Assembly: GCA_905197955.1 (NCBI GenBank)
Contig: CAJKAR010000033.1
Coordinates: forward strand, 1-52,020
Reading direction: 5' to 3'
Length of the DNA stretch: 52,020 nt
From: an uncultured Lentisphaeria bacterium
Lineage (GTDB): Bacteria > Verrucomicrobiota > Lentisphaeria > Victivallales > UBA1829
The notes beneath the pieces were generated by a model. The model ran no database searches and was not told the origin of the DNA. It saw only the letters and a list, made by a program, of their open reading frames with translations. A program made the translations under genes and the position numbers. Shown one piece after another: positions 17,378 to 26,681 of the stretch; position 1 is the first letter of the stretch, and every line of letters starts with the position of its first letter.

Positions 17378-17406
17378 TTGACAAACAGAGATATTTAGAG
17401 TATAAT
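17378..17406 (+). promoter_or_regulatory. Consensus sigma70 promoter of cassette B
   Basis: TTGACA (17378-17383), exactly 17 nt, TATAAT (17401-17406): a perfect consensus match. The palindrome at 17414-17430 covers the predicted start point, so it is likely silenced by a repressor under non-inducing conditions. Confidence 0.85.
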
Positions 17407-17413
17407 TAAAACC

Positions 17414-17430
17414 ATGAAAACAGTTTTCAT
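17414..17430. promoter_or_regulatory. LacI-type operator (autoregulatory)
   Basis: Perfect 8-1-8 palindrome ATGAAAAC-A-GTTTTCAT, starting 8 nt after the -10 box. It resembles the GAAAAC/GTTTTC half-sites of LacI-family operators, although those usually have an even centre. It lies directly in front of a LacI-family gene, so autorepression is the simplest reading. Confidence 0.7.
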
Positions 17431-17456
17431 AACCTATTTTAACAGGAAAAAAACGG

Positions 17457-18503
17457 ATGACACTGAAAGAAATTGCAGCGGAACTGAACGTATCGCCGTC
17501 GATCATCAGCCGGGTTCTGAACGGTTACACGCAAAGTTTTTCCATTACAGATGAACTTCGTCAGAGAATCCTGAAAAAAGTTGAGGAGTGCGGCTATCGT
17601 CCCAATCCGGTTTTCAGCGCCATCAAGCAGAAAAAAAACAAGCAGATCTCCATCCTTTATTACTCGCCTTCCCCGAAATCCACTGGACTGACCATGGATG
17701 ACATGATTGATGAAGCCAGTCTCTTCTTTCAGGAAAACAACTACTTTGTAAACTTCTCGTTCAGCAGCAGAAGTGACAGTAAACGTTTTCTCTATCAGCT
17801 TCCGCTCTGGAAAGTTTCCGGTCTGCTCATTCCGGATAATCATGAAAAGGAGGCTCTTGCCGCAGTGGAAAACGCAGGGATTCCCTATGTCTGCATGAAC
17901 GGAATCGCCGCCGGGAAAGGGGTCTCCGTTCTCTGCGATGAAGAGGATGGAATGAAACAGATTCTGGAAAAATTCCACAACACAGGACACAGGAAAATCT
18001 GTCTGGTCCAGCAGAAAATGTTAAAATCGGAGAAAAATTTCTATACCATTGGCGGGGAACGCAGAAAGGCTTTTTTTCACGATTGCACGGAGATGGGAAT
18101 GGAAGCAAGCCTTCTGGAACATCAGCCTTCCGGGGGAAGCGCGGAACGTTTCCGGGAGCAGGTGTACCTTCAGGATTCCGCTCCGCTTCTCGAATTGATC
18201 CAAAAAGGAATCACCGCATTCATCTGCGAATCAAGTCTATGTCCGGAGCTCTATTATCGCATTCGCCGGATCGGCAAACGAATCCCGGAAGACCTCAGCA
18301 TCATTGCCTACAACAATGAATCCGTTTTGCGCTGGCTGTGTCCTCCCGTCACCGTTTTTGAAATTCCCGCCAGGGCCATGGGAAAACTCGCAGCGGAACT
18401 GCTTCTCCGGAAAATCACCGGTCAACCGGAATATGGCAATGGAAAAACCCATTTCCTGAAGGGGAAACTGATCTGCCGGGAATCCGTGGCAACCGCACCC
18501 TGA
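17457..18503 (+). CDS. LacI-family transcriptional regulator (cassette B)
   Basis: 348 aa. N-terminal helix-turn-helix LKEIAAELNVSPSIISRVLNG with the hinge region to about residue 60 (RILKKVEECGYRPNP), then a periplasmic-binding-like effector domain (VSGLLIPDN, GIPYVCMNG, GHRKICLVQQ, ISTYN-like DLSIIAYNNE). The start is near the 5' end of the mRNA, with AGG 10 nt upstream. First gene of cassette B, 39 nt before the prepilin-like gene. A palindrome overlapping its own promoter argues for autorepression released by a sugar made by the downstream hydrolase. Unlike the regulators of cassettes A and C, it has a LacI-type and not a GntR-type DNA-binding domain. Confidence 0.92.
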   Translation: MTLKEIAAELNVSPSIISRVLNGYTQSFSITDELRQRILKKVEECGYRPNPVFSAIKQKKNKQISILYYSPSPKSTGLTMDDMIDEASLFFQENNYFVNFSFSSRSDSKRFLYQLPLWKVSGLLIPDNHEKEALAAVENAGIPYVCMNGIAAGKGVSVLCDEEDGMKQILEKFHNTGHRKICLVQQKMLKSEKNFYTIGGERRKAFFHDCTEMGMEASLLEHQPSGGSAERFREQVYLQDSAPLLELIQKGITAFICESSLCPELYYRIRRIGKRIPEDLSIIAYNNESVLRWLCPPVTVFEIPARAMGKLAAELLLRKITGQPEYGNGKTHFLKGKLICRESVATAP

Positions 18504-18542
18504 ACCGCAAAAAAACAAAATCTCAAAAAGGAGTACAGTGAT

Positions 18543-19340
18543 ATGAAAATGAACCGTTCGACCGTCCTGTTCGGAAAGAGAAGAACTGGAAAATTCACAT
18601 TGATAGAACTTCTGATCGTGATTGCAATCATTGCAATTCTTGCAGGACTTCTTCTTCCCGCTCTTCAGAGTGCGCGCGAAAAGGCACAGTCCAGTTTATG
18701 TCAGGGGAATCAGAAGCAGCTCGGGCTGGCCTTCTCCCTTTACAGCGGGGACAGCGATGACTATTTCATTCCCTCCAACACCACGGATGCGAGCAAGGGG
18801 CATTGGCCGGCATTTTTCGTAAACGGAGGATATCTGAACTGGAAGGTTCTGTTCTGTCCGAGCCGTCCGAATCTCGCGAAACGAACTCAGCCGGATAAAG
18901 ACGATTATGACGACGGGAACTGGAAAGACATCGACTACGGCTACAACTACTGGTATCTCGGACGAACCTATCACAATACAGGCGACTGTGCAAGAGTCTC
19001 CAATATCCGCAGGCCCTCGGAAACCGTGGAAGGCTCGGACGCAATCACCATAGGAGCCGGCAGGAATCAGGACTCCAAAGGGTTCTACCGGATCGTTCCC
19101 TACTATAATGCACCGACCAGCGGACAGGGGCTCTGGACCGCCCATATGAACTGTTCCAGCGTCAATGTCCTCTGGGTTGACGGGCATGTTGATCTAATCC
19201 GCGGACTCGGTTCCGGAGAAAATGCCGTCATGTCCCTGATGAAGACATCCTCAGGACGGCTGTACGGCAACAGTTATTACGTCTACGGACCGGACCCGAA
19301 TCCGAATACCCGCGCAAACAGCGTCTGGGACCGCTGGTGA
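18543..19340 (+). CDS. Prepilin-like secreted protein (cassette B)
   Basis: 265 aa. Prepilin signal: basic leader, then FTLIELL from F18, hydrophobic helix to LLLPALQSAR, Glu at +5. The residue before the cleavage site is Lys17; Gly16 is one position too early. The C-terminal signature is a variant of H-X9-DG: H201 is 11 residues before D213-G214-H215 (VLWVDGHV). AAGGAG lies upstream of the ATG, 39 nt after the regulator and 25 nt before the hydrolase. The role is the same open question as for the cassette A protein; globular parts of A, B and C differ strongly. Confidence 0.85.
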   Translation: MKMNRSTVLFGKRRTGKFTLIELLIVIAIIAILAGLLLPALQSAREKAQSSLCQGNQKQLGLAFSLYSGDSDDYFIPSNTTDASKGHWPAFFVNGGYLNWKVLFCPSRPNLAKRTQPDKDDYDDGNWKDIDYGYNYWYLGRTYHNTGDCARVSNIRRPSETVEGSDAITIGAGRNQDSKGFYRIVPYYNAPTSGQGLWTAHMNCSSVNVLWVDGHVDLIRGLGSGENAVMSLMKTSSGRLYGNSYYVYGPDPNPNTRANSVWDRW

Positions 19341-19365
19341 AATCTTTAAAAATAAGGAATCCTGT

Positions 19366-22300
19366 ATGAAATTTCTTATTCTGCTGCTGGTCTCTGTTCT
19401 CTTTCTCTCCCTGACCGCTTCCGGAGAGGGAATCACACGCTCTCCCGAAGGTCTGATTCAGGTGGAAGAGCAGAAATTCGGTATTGCCTTCTGGGAACAG
19501 AACTGGAAAACTTCCGCTTCCCAGCTGTTGAAACCGGAAATTGTCACATTCCCCGGTGAAGAAGGAATCAAAACACCGGAAGGAATCCGTCGTGACGGAA
19601 CTTTCCGCATCTCCGACCGCTATGAATTCCATCTGGCGGAAACCTTTCTCCGGAAAAAGCCGGAGGAACTGCTTCTGCATCTCACACTAAGTTCGGAAAC
19701 AGGCATCCCTTCCGCGATTCTCTGCTGGCATACCCTCATTCCGGATGCCCTCTATGCAAAGGCTCCGGCTCTCTACAATGGAAAATCCATTCCCTGTGAA
19801 CGGAAAAAACAGCTTGTTCAATGCAAATCCACCGGAAACGACACGCTGATCCTGAATCTGAAACAAGGGCGCCTGGTGATTACCGGAACCTTTCAACTGA
19901 CAGTTCGCAGAAACGAATGGGGATTTACGGAACTCCGCTTATCCTTCTCCCACCCGTGGGGAAAAATCCGCCGTTCGGACTTGAAGGTGCACTTGAACTA
20001 CACGCCTTATGCCTCGCATCCGATCAATCTTAGGAAGGCGGTCAACATGGGGTTCCGCGATGAGTTCCCCGGCAATGGGAAAGGCGGATGGACCGACCAG
20101 GGGCCGCAGAACGATCTGCGAGCTATGACATCCGGAACACAGACCATGGGCGGAATTCCATTCGACATCATAGATCCTGCAGCCAATCAGGGCAGAAGCT
20201 GTCTGGCAATGCGCGGAACACATCGACCGTATTTTCTCGAAAAAGCCCGGATCGCATTCCCCGGAGTCGCAGGGAAGTATCTCTATCTTCTGAATGCGAT
20301 GGCATGGCTCCCGGGAGGGAAAAAGATCAGCTGCGGCGCCGTTCGGATCGGATACGAGGACGGAACAGAACAGACGCAGGAACTGATATCAGGAATCGAC
20401 ACAGCAGATTTCTGGAACCCTTCAAACTTGAAAAATGGAATCGTTGTCTGGAAAAACAGCAACGGAGAAGCTGATATTGGACTGTATGCCACGAAAATCC
20501 CTCTTCAGGAAGAAAAAAAAGTCGTATCGCTGGAAATTCTCTCCCGCGGACAGGTCTGGATGATCCCCGCAGCAACGATTTCCGATCGTGAAATCGAACG
20601 CAAAAACACCATCATCCGGACAGTCATACGGGCAGATAAAAACTGGAAGCCGGTCTCCTTCGGTTATCAGACACATCCCGGCAGCGTGGCAGATCTCACC
20701 TTTCTGATCAAACCAGGCGCTCCGGCGGGCAAATTCGGATTTCTAAAATATAAGGGAGATCAGTTTGAATTCGAAAAACAACCGGGAGTCCCCGTCCGAT
20801 TCTGGGGAAAATGCATGGGATTCCGAACTCTTTTCCAGTCCGGGGAGAAGACGCTGGCGATGCTGGATGAAGAAGCTGCTCTCGGAACCAATGCCATCCG
20901 TCTGCATCATTTTGACAACTCTCTCACGCATGGAAAACTGGAACGCGGATCGTTTCATCCTGAAAATCTCCGCAAACTGGATTTTCTTGTGGCGGAAGCG
21001 AAAAAGCGCGGCATCTATATCACACTGGATTTATTCACATTCCGCCATTATGATGTCATGCAGAAACTCGGGAATCCGTCTATGACCGATTACAAGGTCC
21101 TCTGCTACTTTGACGAACAGGCGCGAGCCGGACTGCTCGGATTCGCAGAAGAACTCTTCCTCCATGTCAATCCCTATACCGGTACCGCGTGGAAGGACGA
21201 ACCGGCGATCATTACCTTGAATCTGATCAACGAGGGAACTCTGCCAGCACTCCTGCCGCGCACCGGGAAACGAGTCCGCGAACTCGTAGACAAAGCCTTT
21301 CAAAAGTATGCGGCAGAACGGAAAATCACCATTACCGATCAGAACCGCGGAGACGTTCATGCAAGATTTCTTGCCGATACAGGAAAACAGTTTTTCCATA
21401 AAGTCAAAGGAAAACTGAACACTCTCGGCGTAAAGGTCCTGTTTTCGGATCAGAATTTTGCTCAAACTGCATTGGATACGAGAAACGTATATGATTATGT
21501 CGATTCGCACTTTTACTTCTGCCATCCAGTCAGCCTTTCCGGAACAAACGCCCCTCCGACGTTCTACGGATCGCGTTCCCCGATCCGCGGATACTCCGCC
21601 GGTCTCCGCGACATTGCGCTCACGCGGATTATCGGCAAACCGATGACCATTACAGAATGGAACTACTGCTGGCCGAACCCTCATTTCTTTGAAGGGCCGT
21701 TTCTGACCGGAGCGTATGCTGCACTGCAGGACTACAACGGACTCTGTTTTCTTGCCTCGGCCTTCGAACATGCACACACGGGACGTCTTTCGGAATTCAA
21801 TTCTTCCAACAACGCGGTTATGCGTCTGGCGCTGCGGGCGGGAGCGCTGCTCTATCTCCGCGGAGATGTAAAGACCTCCATCCGCCCCATCGCGGCCACT
21901 GTAGAAGGCGGGAAAAAAGCCGGCCCCTTTCTTCAGCTTGTCTCAAAATTCGGCATCCGGCATCCGCCCTATCCGAAAGAAGGAATTCTGATTGCATCAC
22001 CGGACGAGAAGATTTCGCATCCGGCTCTTGTCACCGGAAGAAATCCGGAGGAATTCCTGAAAAAGTTGAAACAGAAAAAATACATCGCAGAAAATGCTCT
22101 CTCCCTGAAACAGAAGACCGCTGTCAGCGATACAGGAGAACTGTTTCTGGATGCGGCAAACGAAATCTTCAGCGCAGTTACGGAACGGGCGGAAGTTCTG
22201 CTTCTGCCGGGAAAGAGAGAGGCGAAAGGAAACGTTCTCCGTGTCCGCAACGGCTCTGCTCATGCGGCATTTTTCGCTGGAGCTCTGGATGGACTCCCCC

Positions 22301-22632
22301 TTCCAAAAAGCGGCAGAATCATGATCCTTCACCTGACAAATCTTTCCAACGAAGGAACCGTCTTCCGGAACGCCGATCAGAGCATTCTGGAGAAACAGGG
22401 CACGAACCAGCAGCTTCTCTACCGCAACAAAGCGGAAATGGAGTTGGCAGTCACCGGAAAAACCTATACTCTTTTTGCCTGCGATCCGAACGGGAAACGC
22501 CTCTTTCAACATCCTTTCCGGAAAACAGAGAAAACTCTTTCCTTTACAGCTGACAACAATGAGAAAAGCGGTATTCTTCTCTATGAGCTGATCCGGACGG
22601 AAAATGAACAAATTTCCCGGAAAACAGGCTAA
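19366..22632 (+). CDS. Large secreted clan GH-A glycoside hydrolase (cassette B)
   Basis: 1088 aa with a Sec signal peptide (FLILLLVSVLFLSLTASG). Same layout as the cassette A enzyme: N-terminal beta-rich region with GKGGWTDQG and NDLR (238-251), a TIM barrel beginning VRFWGKCMGF and NAIRLHHFDNS, KKRGIYITLDLF, predicted acid/base E623 in LINEGT and nucleophile E764 in ITEWNY, then a C-terminal beta region ending in a conserved LTNLSNEGTVF element like the LTDVSQEGVRF of cassette A. The two catalytic Glu are 141 residues apart in both proteins. Clearly a paralogue, but diverged, which suggests a different substrate. Family number and substrate are not assignable by eye. Confidence 0.87.
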   Translation: MKFLILLLVSVLFLSLTASGEGITRSPEGLIQVEEQKFGIAFWEQNWKTSASQLLKPEIVTFPGEEGIKTPEGIRRDGTFRISDRYEFHLAETFLRKKPEELLLHLTLSSETGIPSAILCWHTLIPDALYAKAPALYNGKSIPCERKKQLVQCKSTGNDTLILNLKQGRLVITGTFQLTVRRNEWGFTELRLSFSHPWGKIRRSDLKVHLNYTPYASHPINLRKAVNMGFRDEFPGNGKGGWTDQGPQNDLRAMTSGTQTMGGIPFDIIDPAANQGRSCLAMRGTHRPYFLEKARIAFPGVAGKYLYLLNAMAWLPGGKKISCGAVRIGYEDGTEQTQELISGIDTADFWNPSNLKNGIVVWKNSNGEADIGLYATKIPLQEEKKVVSLEILSRGQVWMIPAATISDREIERKNTIIRTVIRADKNWKPVSFGYQTHPGSVADLTFLIKPGAPAGKFGFLKYKGDQFEFEKQPGVPVRFWGKCMGFRTLFQSGEKTLAMLDEEAALGTNAIRLHHFDNSLTHGKLERGSFHPENLRKLDFLVAEAKKRGIYITLDLFTFRHYDVMQKLGNPSMTDYKVLCYFDEQARAGLLGFAEELFLHVNPYTGTAWKDEPAIITLNLINEGTLPALLPRTGKRVRELVDKAFQKYAAERKITITDQNRGDVHARFLADTGKQFFHKVKGKLNTLGVKVLFSDQNFAQTALDTRNVYDYVDSHFYFCHPVSLSGTNAPPTFYGSRSPIRGYSAGLRDIALTRIIGKPMTITEWNYCWPNPHFFEGPFLTGAYAALQDYNGLCFLASAFEHAHTGRLSEFNSSNNAVMRLALRAGALLYLRGDVKTSIRPIAATVEGGKKAGPFLQLVSKFGIRHPPYPKEGILIASPDEKISHPALVTGRNPEEFLKKLKQKKYIAENALSLKQKTAVSDTGELFLDAANEIFSAVTERAEVLLLPGKREAKGNVLRVRNGSAHAAFFAGALDGLPLPKSGRIMILHLTNLSNEGTVFRNADQSILEKQGTNQQLLYRNKAEMELAVTGKTYTLFACDPNGKRLFQHPFRKTEKTLSFTADNNEKSGILLYELIRTENEQISRKTG

Positions 22633-22651
22633 AATCCTTGTATCTGCCAAA

Positions 22652-22696
22652 ATGAACCCGTATACAGGCGTATTTCAACAGAAGATACGGGTTCAT
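22652..22696. repeat. 12-bp inverted repeat after cassette B
   Basis: Perfect ATGAACCCGTAT (22652-22663) / ATACGGGTTCAT (22685-22696) with a 21-nt loop, 19 nt after the cassette B hydrolase stop. No T-run follows. It may cap the cassette B transcript or insulate cassette C. Confidence 0.6.
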
Positions 22697-22820
22697 ATGC
22701 AACGTTTGAATACAACGACAGAAAAGAGGCAGCATTTGATGAGCCTGCGGAAAAATTAATCAAAAGTATATCAGAAGTAATCAGTTTTCAAAAAATTGTT
22801 TTCTTTTTCTCTGATGCATC

Positions 22821-22849
22821 TTGTCATTTTTTCTTCTCCGCTGTATAAT
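22821..22849 (+). promoter_or_regulatory. Strong sigma70-type promoter of cassette C
   Basis: TTGTCA (22821-22826), exactly 17 nt, TATAAT (22844-22849). The predicted start is near 22856, so the Shine-Dalgarno (22856-22861) would sit at the very 5' end of the mRNA with almost no leader. Confidence 0.75.
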
Positions 22850-22868
22850 GAAAGCAAGGAGAAAAACA

Positions 22869-23954
22869 ATGACCTGCATGGAAATCGCGGAACAGCTTCA
22901 ACAGGAAATCAACACGGGGAAAAGTGCCCCGGGCAGCAAACTTTCCGCCAGGAAGATCGCGGAGCGGTTCGCCGTCTCCTATCTGACAGGCAACCGTGCG
23001 CTGAACATTCTGACAGAACGGGGACTCGTCTGCCGGAAACCGCGCGGAGGCTCCTATGTAAACGGTGAACCGGAAAAAAATTATCTGATCGGCTATTCCA
23101 TCGAACACTATCTGCAAAATGTATTCAATCAAACAGCCGGAGTCTTCCGGAAAATGCTTCTGAACGAATTACGGAAATACTCCTGCAAAATCCGAATGCT
23201 CTCCCTGGACGACTGGAACTCCGAGTGGCTCGGGGATCTGGATGCCCTTCTCTTTTCCCATGAAATTGATCAGGAGCAGCAGGAAGTTGCAGACTCCCTC
23301 GGCATCCCAGTAGTTCAATTCTACGGAGAAACAATTCGGAACCATCCGTTTCATCAGGTTGTCATTGATCCGGAATCCGGGTATCGCGAGCTATTCCGCC
23401 ACGTTTCACCGAAACGCTTCCGCAGGGCAATCATCGTCACCGGAGAGGAAAAAACGCTTGCCGGACGCGGCAGACTCGCGGAACGTTTTCTCCGCAATGC
23501 AGGTTTTTCCTGCAATCAAATCGAATTCATCATTGCCGACAATCTCCTTCCCGAGCGGAACTGGCCCCTGTGGAAAGAACTCGGAAAACGATGCCGGGGA
23601 TGTTTCATCTTTACTTGCGGCGACTATCTTGCCGCAGGACTTGTCAGCGCGCTGATGACCGAACAGATCGCGATCGGACGTGATGTTGCTCTTGCAGGAT
23701 ACGATAATCTGGAGGAATATGGATTTCTACCATTCGGGAAACCTCTGATCACAGCCGTCGGCTATTCCCGCAAAGATGCCGCCTCCGCCATAGCAAAACT
23801 TCTGCGAACCCTCATCCGGGATCCAGGCAACTGCCAGACAATTCTGCGAATCCCAACGCATCTTGTTTTCCGAGAAACGATGAGACCGGATAATTCCATC
23901 GACCTCCATTCTGATAAGAACGTAAAATCCCGAAAACGTCTTTCAAACCAATAA
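22869..23954 (+). CDS. GntR/LacI-hybrid transcriptional regulator (cassette C)
   Basis: 361 aa. N-terminal GntR-type winged helix (MEIAEQLQQEINTGK, LSARKIAERFAVSYLTGNRAL, wing GGSYVNG), then a LacI-like effector domain (FNQTAGVFRKMLLNELRKY, DALLFSHEID, FIFTCGDYLAAGLVSALM, VALAGYDNLEEYG). The frame opens at 22821 inside the promoter; the ATG at 22869 (MTCMEIAEQ) has AAGGAG 7 nt upstream and is chosen. First gene of cassette C. Same architecture as the cassette A regulator, but the two are not close in sequence, so each probably senses a different sugar. Confidence 0.9.
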   Translation: MTCMEIAEQLQQEINTGKSAPGSKLSARKIAERFAVSYLTGNRALNILTERGLVCRKPRGGSYVNGEPEKNYLIGYSIEHYLQNVFNQTAGVFRKMLLNELRKYSCKIRMLSLDDWNSEWLGDLDALLFSHEIDQEQQEVADSLGIPVVQFYGETIRNHPFHQVVIDPESGYRELFRHVSPKRFRRAIIVTGEEKTLAGRGRLAERFLRNAGFSCNQIEFIIADNLLPERNWPLWKELGKRCRGCFIFTCGDYLAAGLVSALMTEQIAIGRDVALAGYDNLEEYGFLPFGKPLITAVGYSRKDAASAIAKLLRTLIRDPGNCQTILRIPTHLVFRETMRPDNSIDLHSDKNVKSRKRLSNQ

Positions 23955-23992
23955 ACATCATTTATACTCTATTCAAACTGCAAGAGGTTATT

Positions 23993-26668
23993 ATGAGAAA
24001 AATCTTTTTCCTTCTTCCGCTTCTCCTTCTGTTTTCCGGCACACTCCTGGCGACCGGAGGGGAGAAGGGAACGATTCTCCGGACCGTTTTTTTCCAGGAT
24101 GGGGCGGAAGTCTCTGAAAGCGGCAAAGGTTCTTTCCGCGGATTTCTCCCCCGCCCGTGGCGTCAGGACTATGCACATTGGAACGCGGCACGCGCAATAG
24201 CAGAACCTGTCAACCGGGGGCCGGAACAGTTTCTGCGTCTGAAAACGGAATCAGGAGCTCCCCAGTTTCTAGCGCAGCTTTCGGGAATCCGACCGAAGAA
24301 GAAATACCGTCTGACCGCATATCTGCGCAACCGGACCGGCGCTCCAGTCAAACTGAGTCTCCGCATTCTCCCGCCGCCTTATACAACCCTTTCCGCAGGG
24401 AACTGGAAACCCGGCGATTCCTGGAGCACTCAAACTCTCTATTTCCAGACGCCTGAGTTTCCCTCAGCCCTGCCGGTCGGACTTCTGATGAACATTGAAA
24501 GACCCGGTACTCTGGAACTTGCCACGCTGAAACTGGAAGAATTTGAAGGTGCCACCGCCATTCTCCGTCGTCCGGATGCCCGCCTGAACAATGTTCTGCG
24601 GTCCACCCGCTTTCCCCTTGGACTGCCTCCCGCATGGACTCCGATGCGCGGCCATTCCGCCGGGACAATCGAATCTGCTCACGGGGAGCGGGGCCCCTCG
24701 GGGGAAACTCCGCTGCTCCTGCGTTCGCGCAGCAATGGTAAAATTGGAATCAACAGTGAACCGTTTAATGTTTCCGATCCGACAAAACTCCACGCGCTCA
24801 CCTTCTCCTGCCGTGGCACGGGAAATTTCCAGGCGGATCTCCGCTGCGAAGGCAAAGAACTCGCCCGTCTTTCCCTGAATCCGACAGAAAAATGGCAGAG
24901 AAAACAACTGGAATTCCAGATCCCGGCCGATGCACGGGCCGCAGTGTTCCGGATTTACGGCTCCGGCACAATTCACCTGGATGCCTTCCGAATCGCCCCC
25001 GCAGGTGATTCCCAGTATCTTTCCCCTTTCGAGTGTGAAATTGCGCTTGCCCTCCCCGATTCGGAACTGAAGGAGACCGGAATCCAGTTTCCGGACGAAC
25101 CAGCGCTTGTTCGCTATGCCGTAACGGGAGAGTATGAAGGCGGAGTTCTGGAAGGAAACATCATAAATCTGTATGGAGAAAGTCGGAAACTTGCTCCGAT
25201 TTTGCTCTCCCATGGGAACCGAACCGGGACAATTTCCTATGCTCTCTTCCCGGGACGGGAACTGGGACAGTTCCGTCTGGAACTCCTCGTTCGGAAAAAC
25301 GGACGTCCTATCTCTCCGCCCGCCGAACTCATCGTAACCAGAATCGTCAAACCCGCATTCTGGAAACAGGATGCTTCAGACTCTCCGTTCGGCATCCACG
25401 TTCTTCCGGAGGAGCATTCCCTGAAAGCCGTGAAAGCCGCCGGAATCAACTGGGTTCGTCTCCACGACGCGGGAACCGACTGCACCGGATGGTTCTATCT
25501 CGAACCGGAAAAAGGGAAGTGGTGCTTCCGCGACGCGGAGATTCAGGCCTATCGACGGAACCATCTGAAAATTTTCGGGCAGCTTGGAACAGCTCCCGCA
25601 TGGGCGAGTCATCTCTCCCGCCCCGGTGTCATGCGGCACGAAATCGCCTATCACGACCGCTATTTCCAGCCGCTGCATCTGAACGACTTTGAACATTACG
25701 TCTCCACCGTTGTCCGGCGCTACCGCGGAGTCATCGACGACTGGTTCGTCTGGAACGAACCCTGGGTGCCCGGCTGGTGGGGCATCGCCCGAGGAAAGGA
25801 TGGCGGATATCTCACAAGCGCGCATCCTCAGGCAGACTTTGCAAAACTGACCGCCTCGGCATACGCTGCTGCAAAAAAACAGAATCCGAACGCCGTCATT
25901 TCCGGATTCAACACCACAGCCGGACGCGAAGGCGAAACATGGACACGGGGCGTTCTCGACTCCGGCGGACTGGCTCACTGCGATACCATCGACTTTCATT
26001 TCTATACGGAAAAGAAAACCGGCTTCCCCGGCGATGCCTGTGAAGAAGCGTGGAATCAGGCACTCGGTCCAATTCGAAAAAAGCACGGAACAATCGGAAA
26101 GCCCGTGATTCTTTCGGAGGGCCAGGGAGCAAGTCTCGGAAGCGCCGCCGGCGACACATCCATGCGTTATGCCGGAATGTATCACCTGACACTCCCCTGG
26201 AAAAACGAAGAGGACTTTCATTCTCCCGCCGAACGGAATGTCCGTTATATTGTCTCCTTCCTGAGTCTGGGAGTCAAACGGATCTTCCTTTACTCCGCGC
26301 ACTGCTGGTCCGACTTCTCGCAGGCGCCCAGCTTTCTAGTCCTCTTCAATGCGGACGGAACTCCCCATCCGATGCTCCCCGCCTTCTCCGCTCTGGCAAA
26401 GCGGATCGAAAACAAAAAATACATCGGACAAGCGGATGCGGGAAATGGAATCCGGATCTATTTCTTCTCGGACGGTAAAAAAGGAACAGTTGTTCTCTTC
26501 GGTCCGCCCGCCAAAATCGTGGAACGACTGAAAAAAGCTGCGGGGAAAATCAAACTCACCGATCTTTACGGGAACCGTGTCTCAGGCGCTCTTCCTCCGG
26601 GAATCGAACTGCTGTATGCGGAAACCTCTGAAAACTTCAATGAATTCAAACGACTGCTTCAGAACTGA
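23993..26668 (+). CDS. Secreted clan GH-A glycoside hydrolase (cassette C)
   Basis: 891 aa with a Sec signal peptide (FFLLPLLLLFSGTLLA). Residues about 50-340 contain two beta-sandwich, carbohydrate-binding-like segments; a linker domain follows, then a TIM barrel from about residue 460 (SPFGIHVLPEE, INWVRLHDAG). Predicted acid/base E589 is in VWNEPW and nucleophile E709 in ILSEGQG, resembling GH39/GH5-type enzymes. A short C-terminal beta domain includes FFSDGKKGTVVLFG. It is not closely related to the A and B enzymes and lacks their GGWTDQG marker. It sits 38 nt after the regulator and 13 nt before the prepilin-like gene, the reverse order to A and B. Confidence 0.85.
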   Translation: MRKIFFLLPLLLLFSGTLLATGGEKGTILRTVFFQDGAEVSESGKGSFRGFLPRPWRQDYAHWNAARAIAEPVNRGPEQFLRLKTESGAPQFLAQLSGIRPKKKYRLTAYLRNRTGAPVKLSLRILPPPYTTLSAGNWKPGDSWSTQTLYFQTPEFPSALPVGLLMNIERPGTLELATLKLEEFEGATAILRRPDARLNNVLRSTRFPLGLPPAWTPMRGHSAGTIESAHGERGPSGETPLLLRSRSNGKIGINSEPFNVSDPTKLHALTFSCRGTGNFQADLRCEGKELARLSLNPTEKWQRKQLEFQIPADARAAVFRIYGSGTIHLDAFRIAPAGDSQYLSPFECEIALALPDSELKETGIQFPDEPALVRYAVTGEYEGGVLEGNIINLYGESRKLAPILLSHGNRTGTISYALFPGRELGQFRLELLVRKNGRPISPPAELIVTRIVKPAFWKQDASDSPFGIHVLPEEHSLKAVKAAGINWVRLHDAGTDCTGWFYLEPEKGKWCFRDAEIQAYRRNHLKIFGQLGTAPAWASHLSRPGVMRHEIAYHDRYFQPLHLNDFEHYVSTVVRRYRGVIDDWFVWNEPWVPGWWGIARGKDGGYLTSAHPQADFAKLTASAYAAAKKQNPNAVISGFNTTAGREGETWTRGVLDSGGLAHCDTIDFHFYTEKKTGFPGDACEEAWNQALGPIRKKHGTIGKPVILSEGQGASLGSAAGDTSMRYAGMYHLTLPWKNEEDFHSPAERNVRYIVSFLSLGVKRIFLYSAHCWSDFSQAPSFLVLFNADGTPHPMLPAFSALAKRIENKKYIGQADAGNGIRIYFFSDGKKGTVVLFGPPAKIVERLKKAAGKIKLTDLYGNRVSGALPPGIELLYAETSENFNEFKRLLQN

Positions 26669-26681
26669 AAAGGAAATCATC

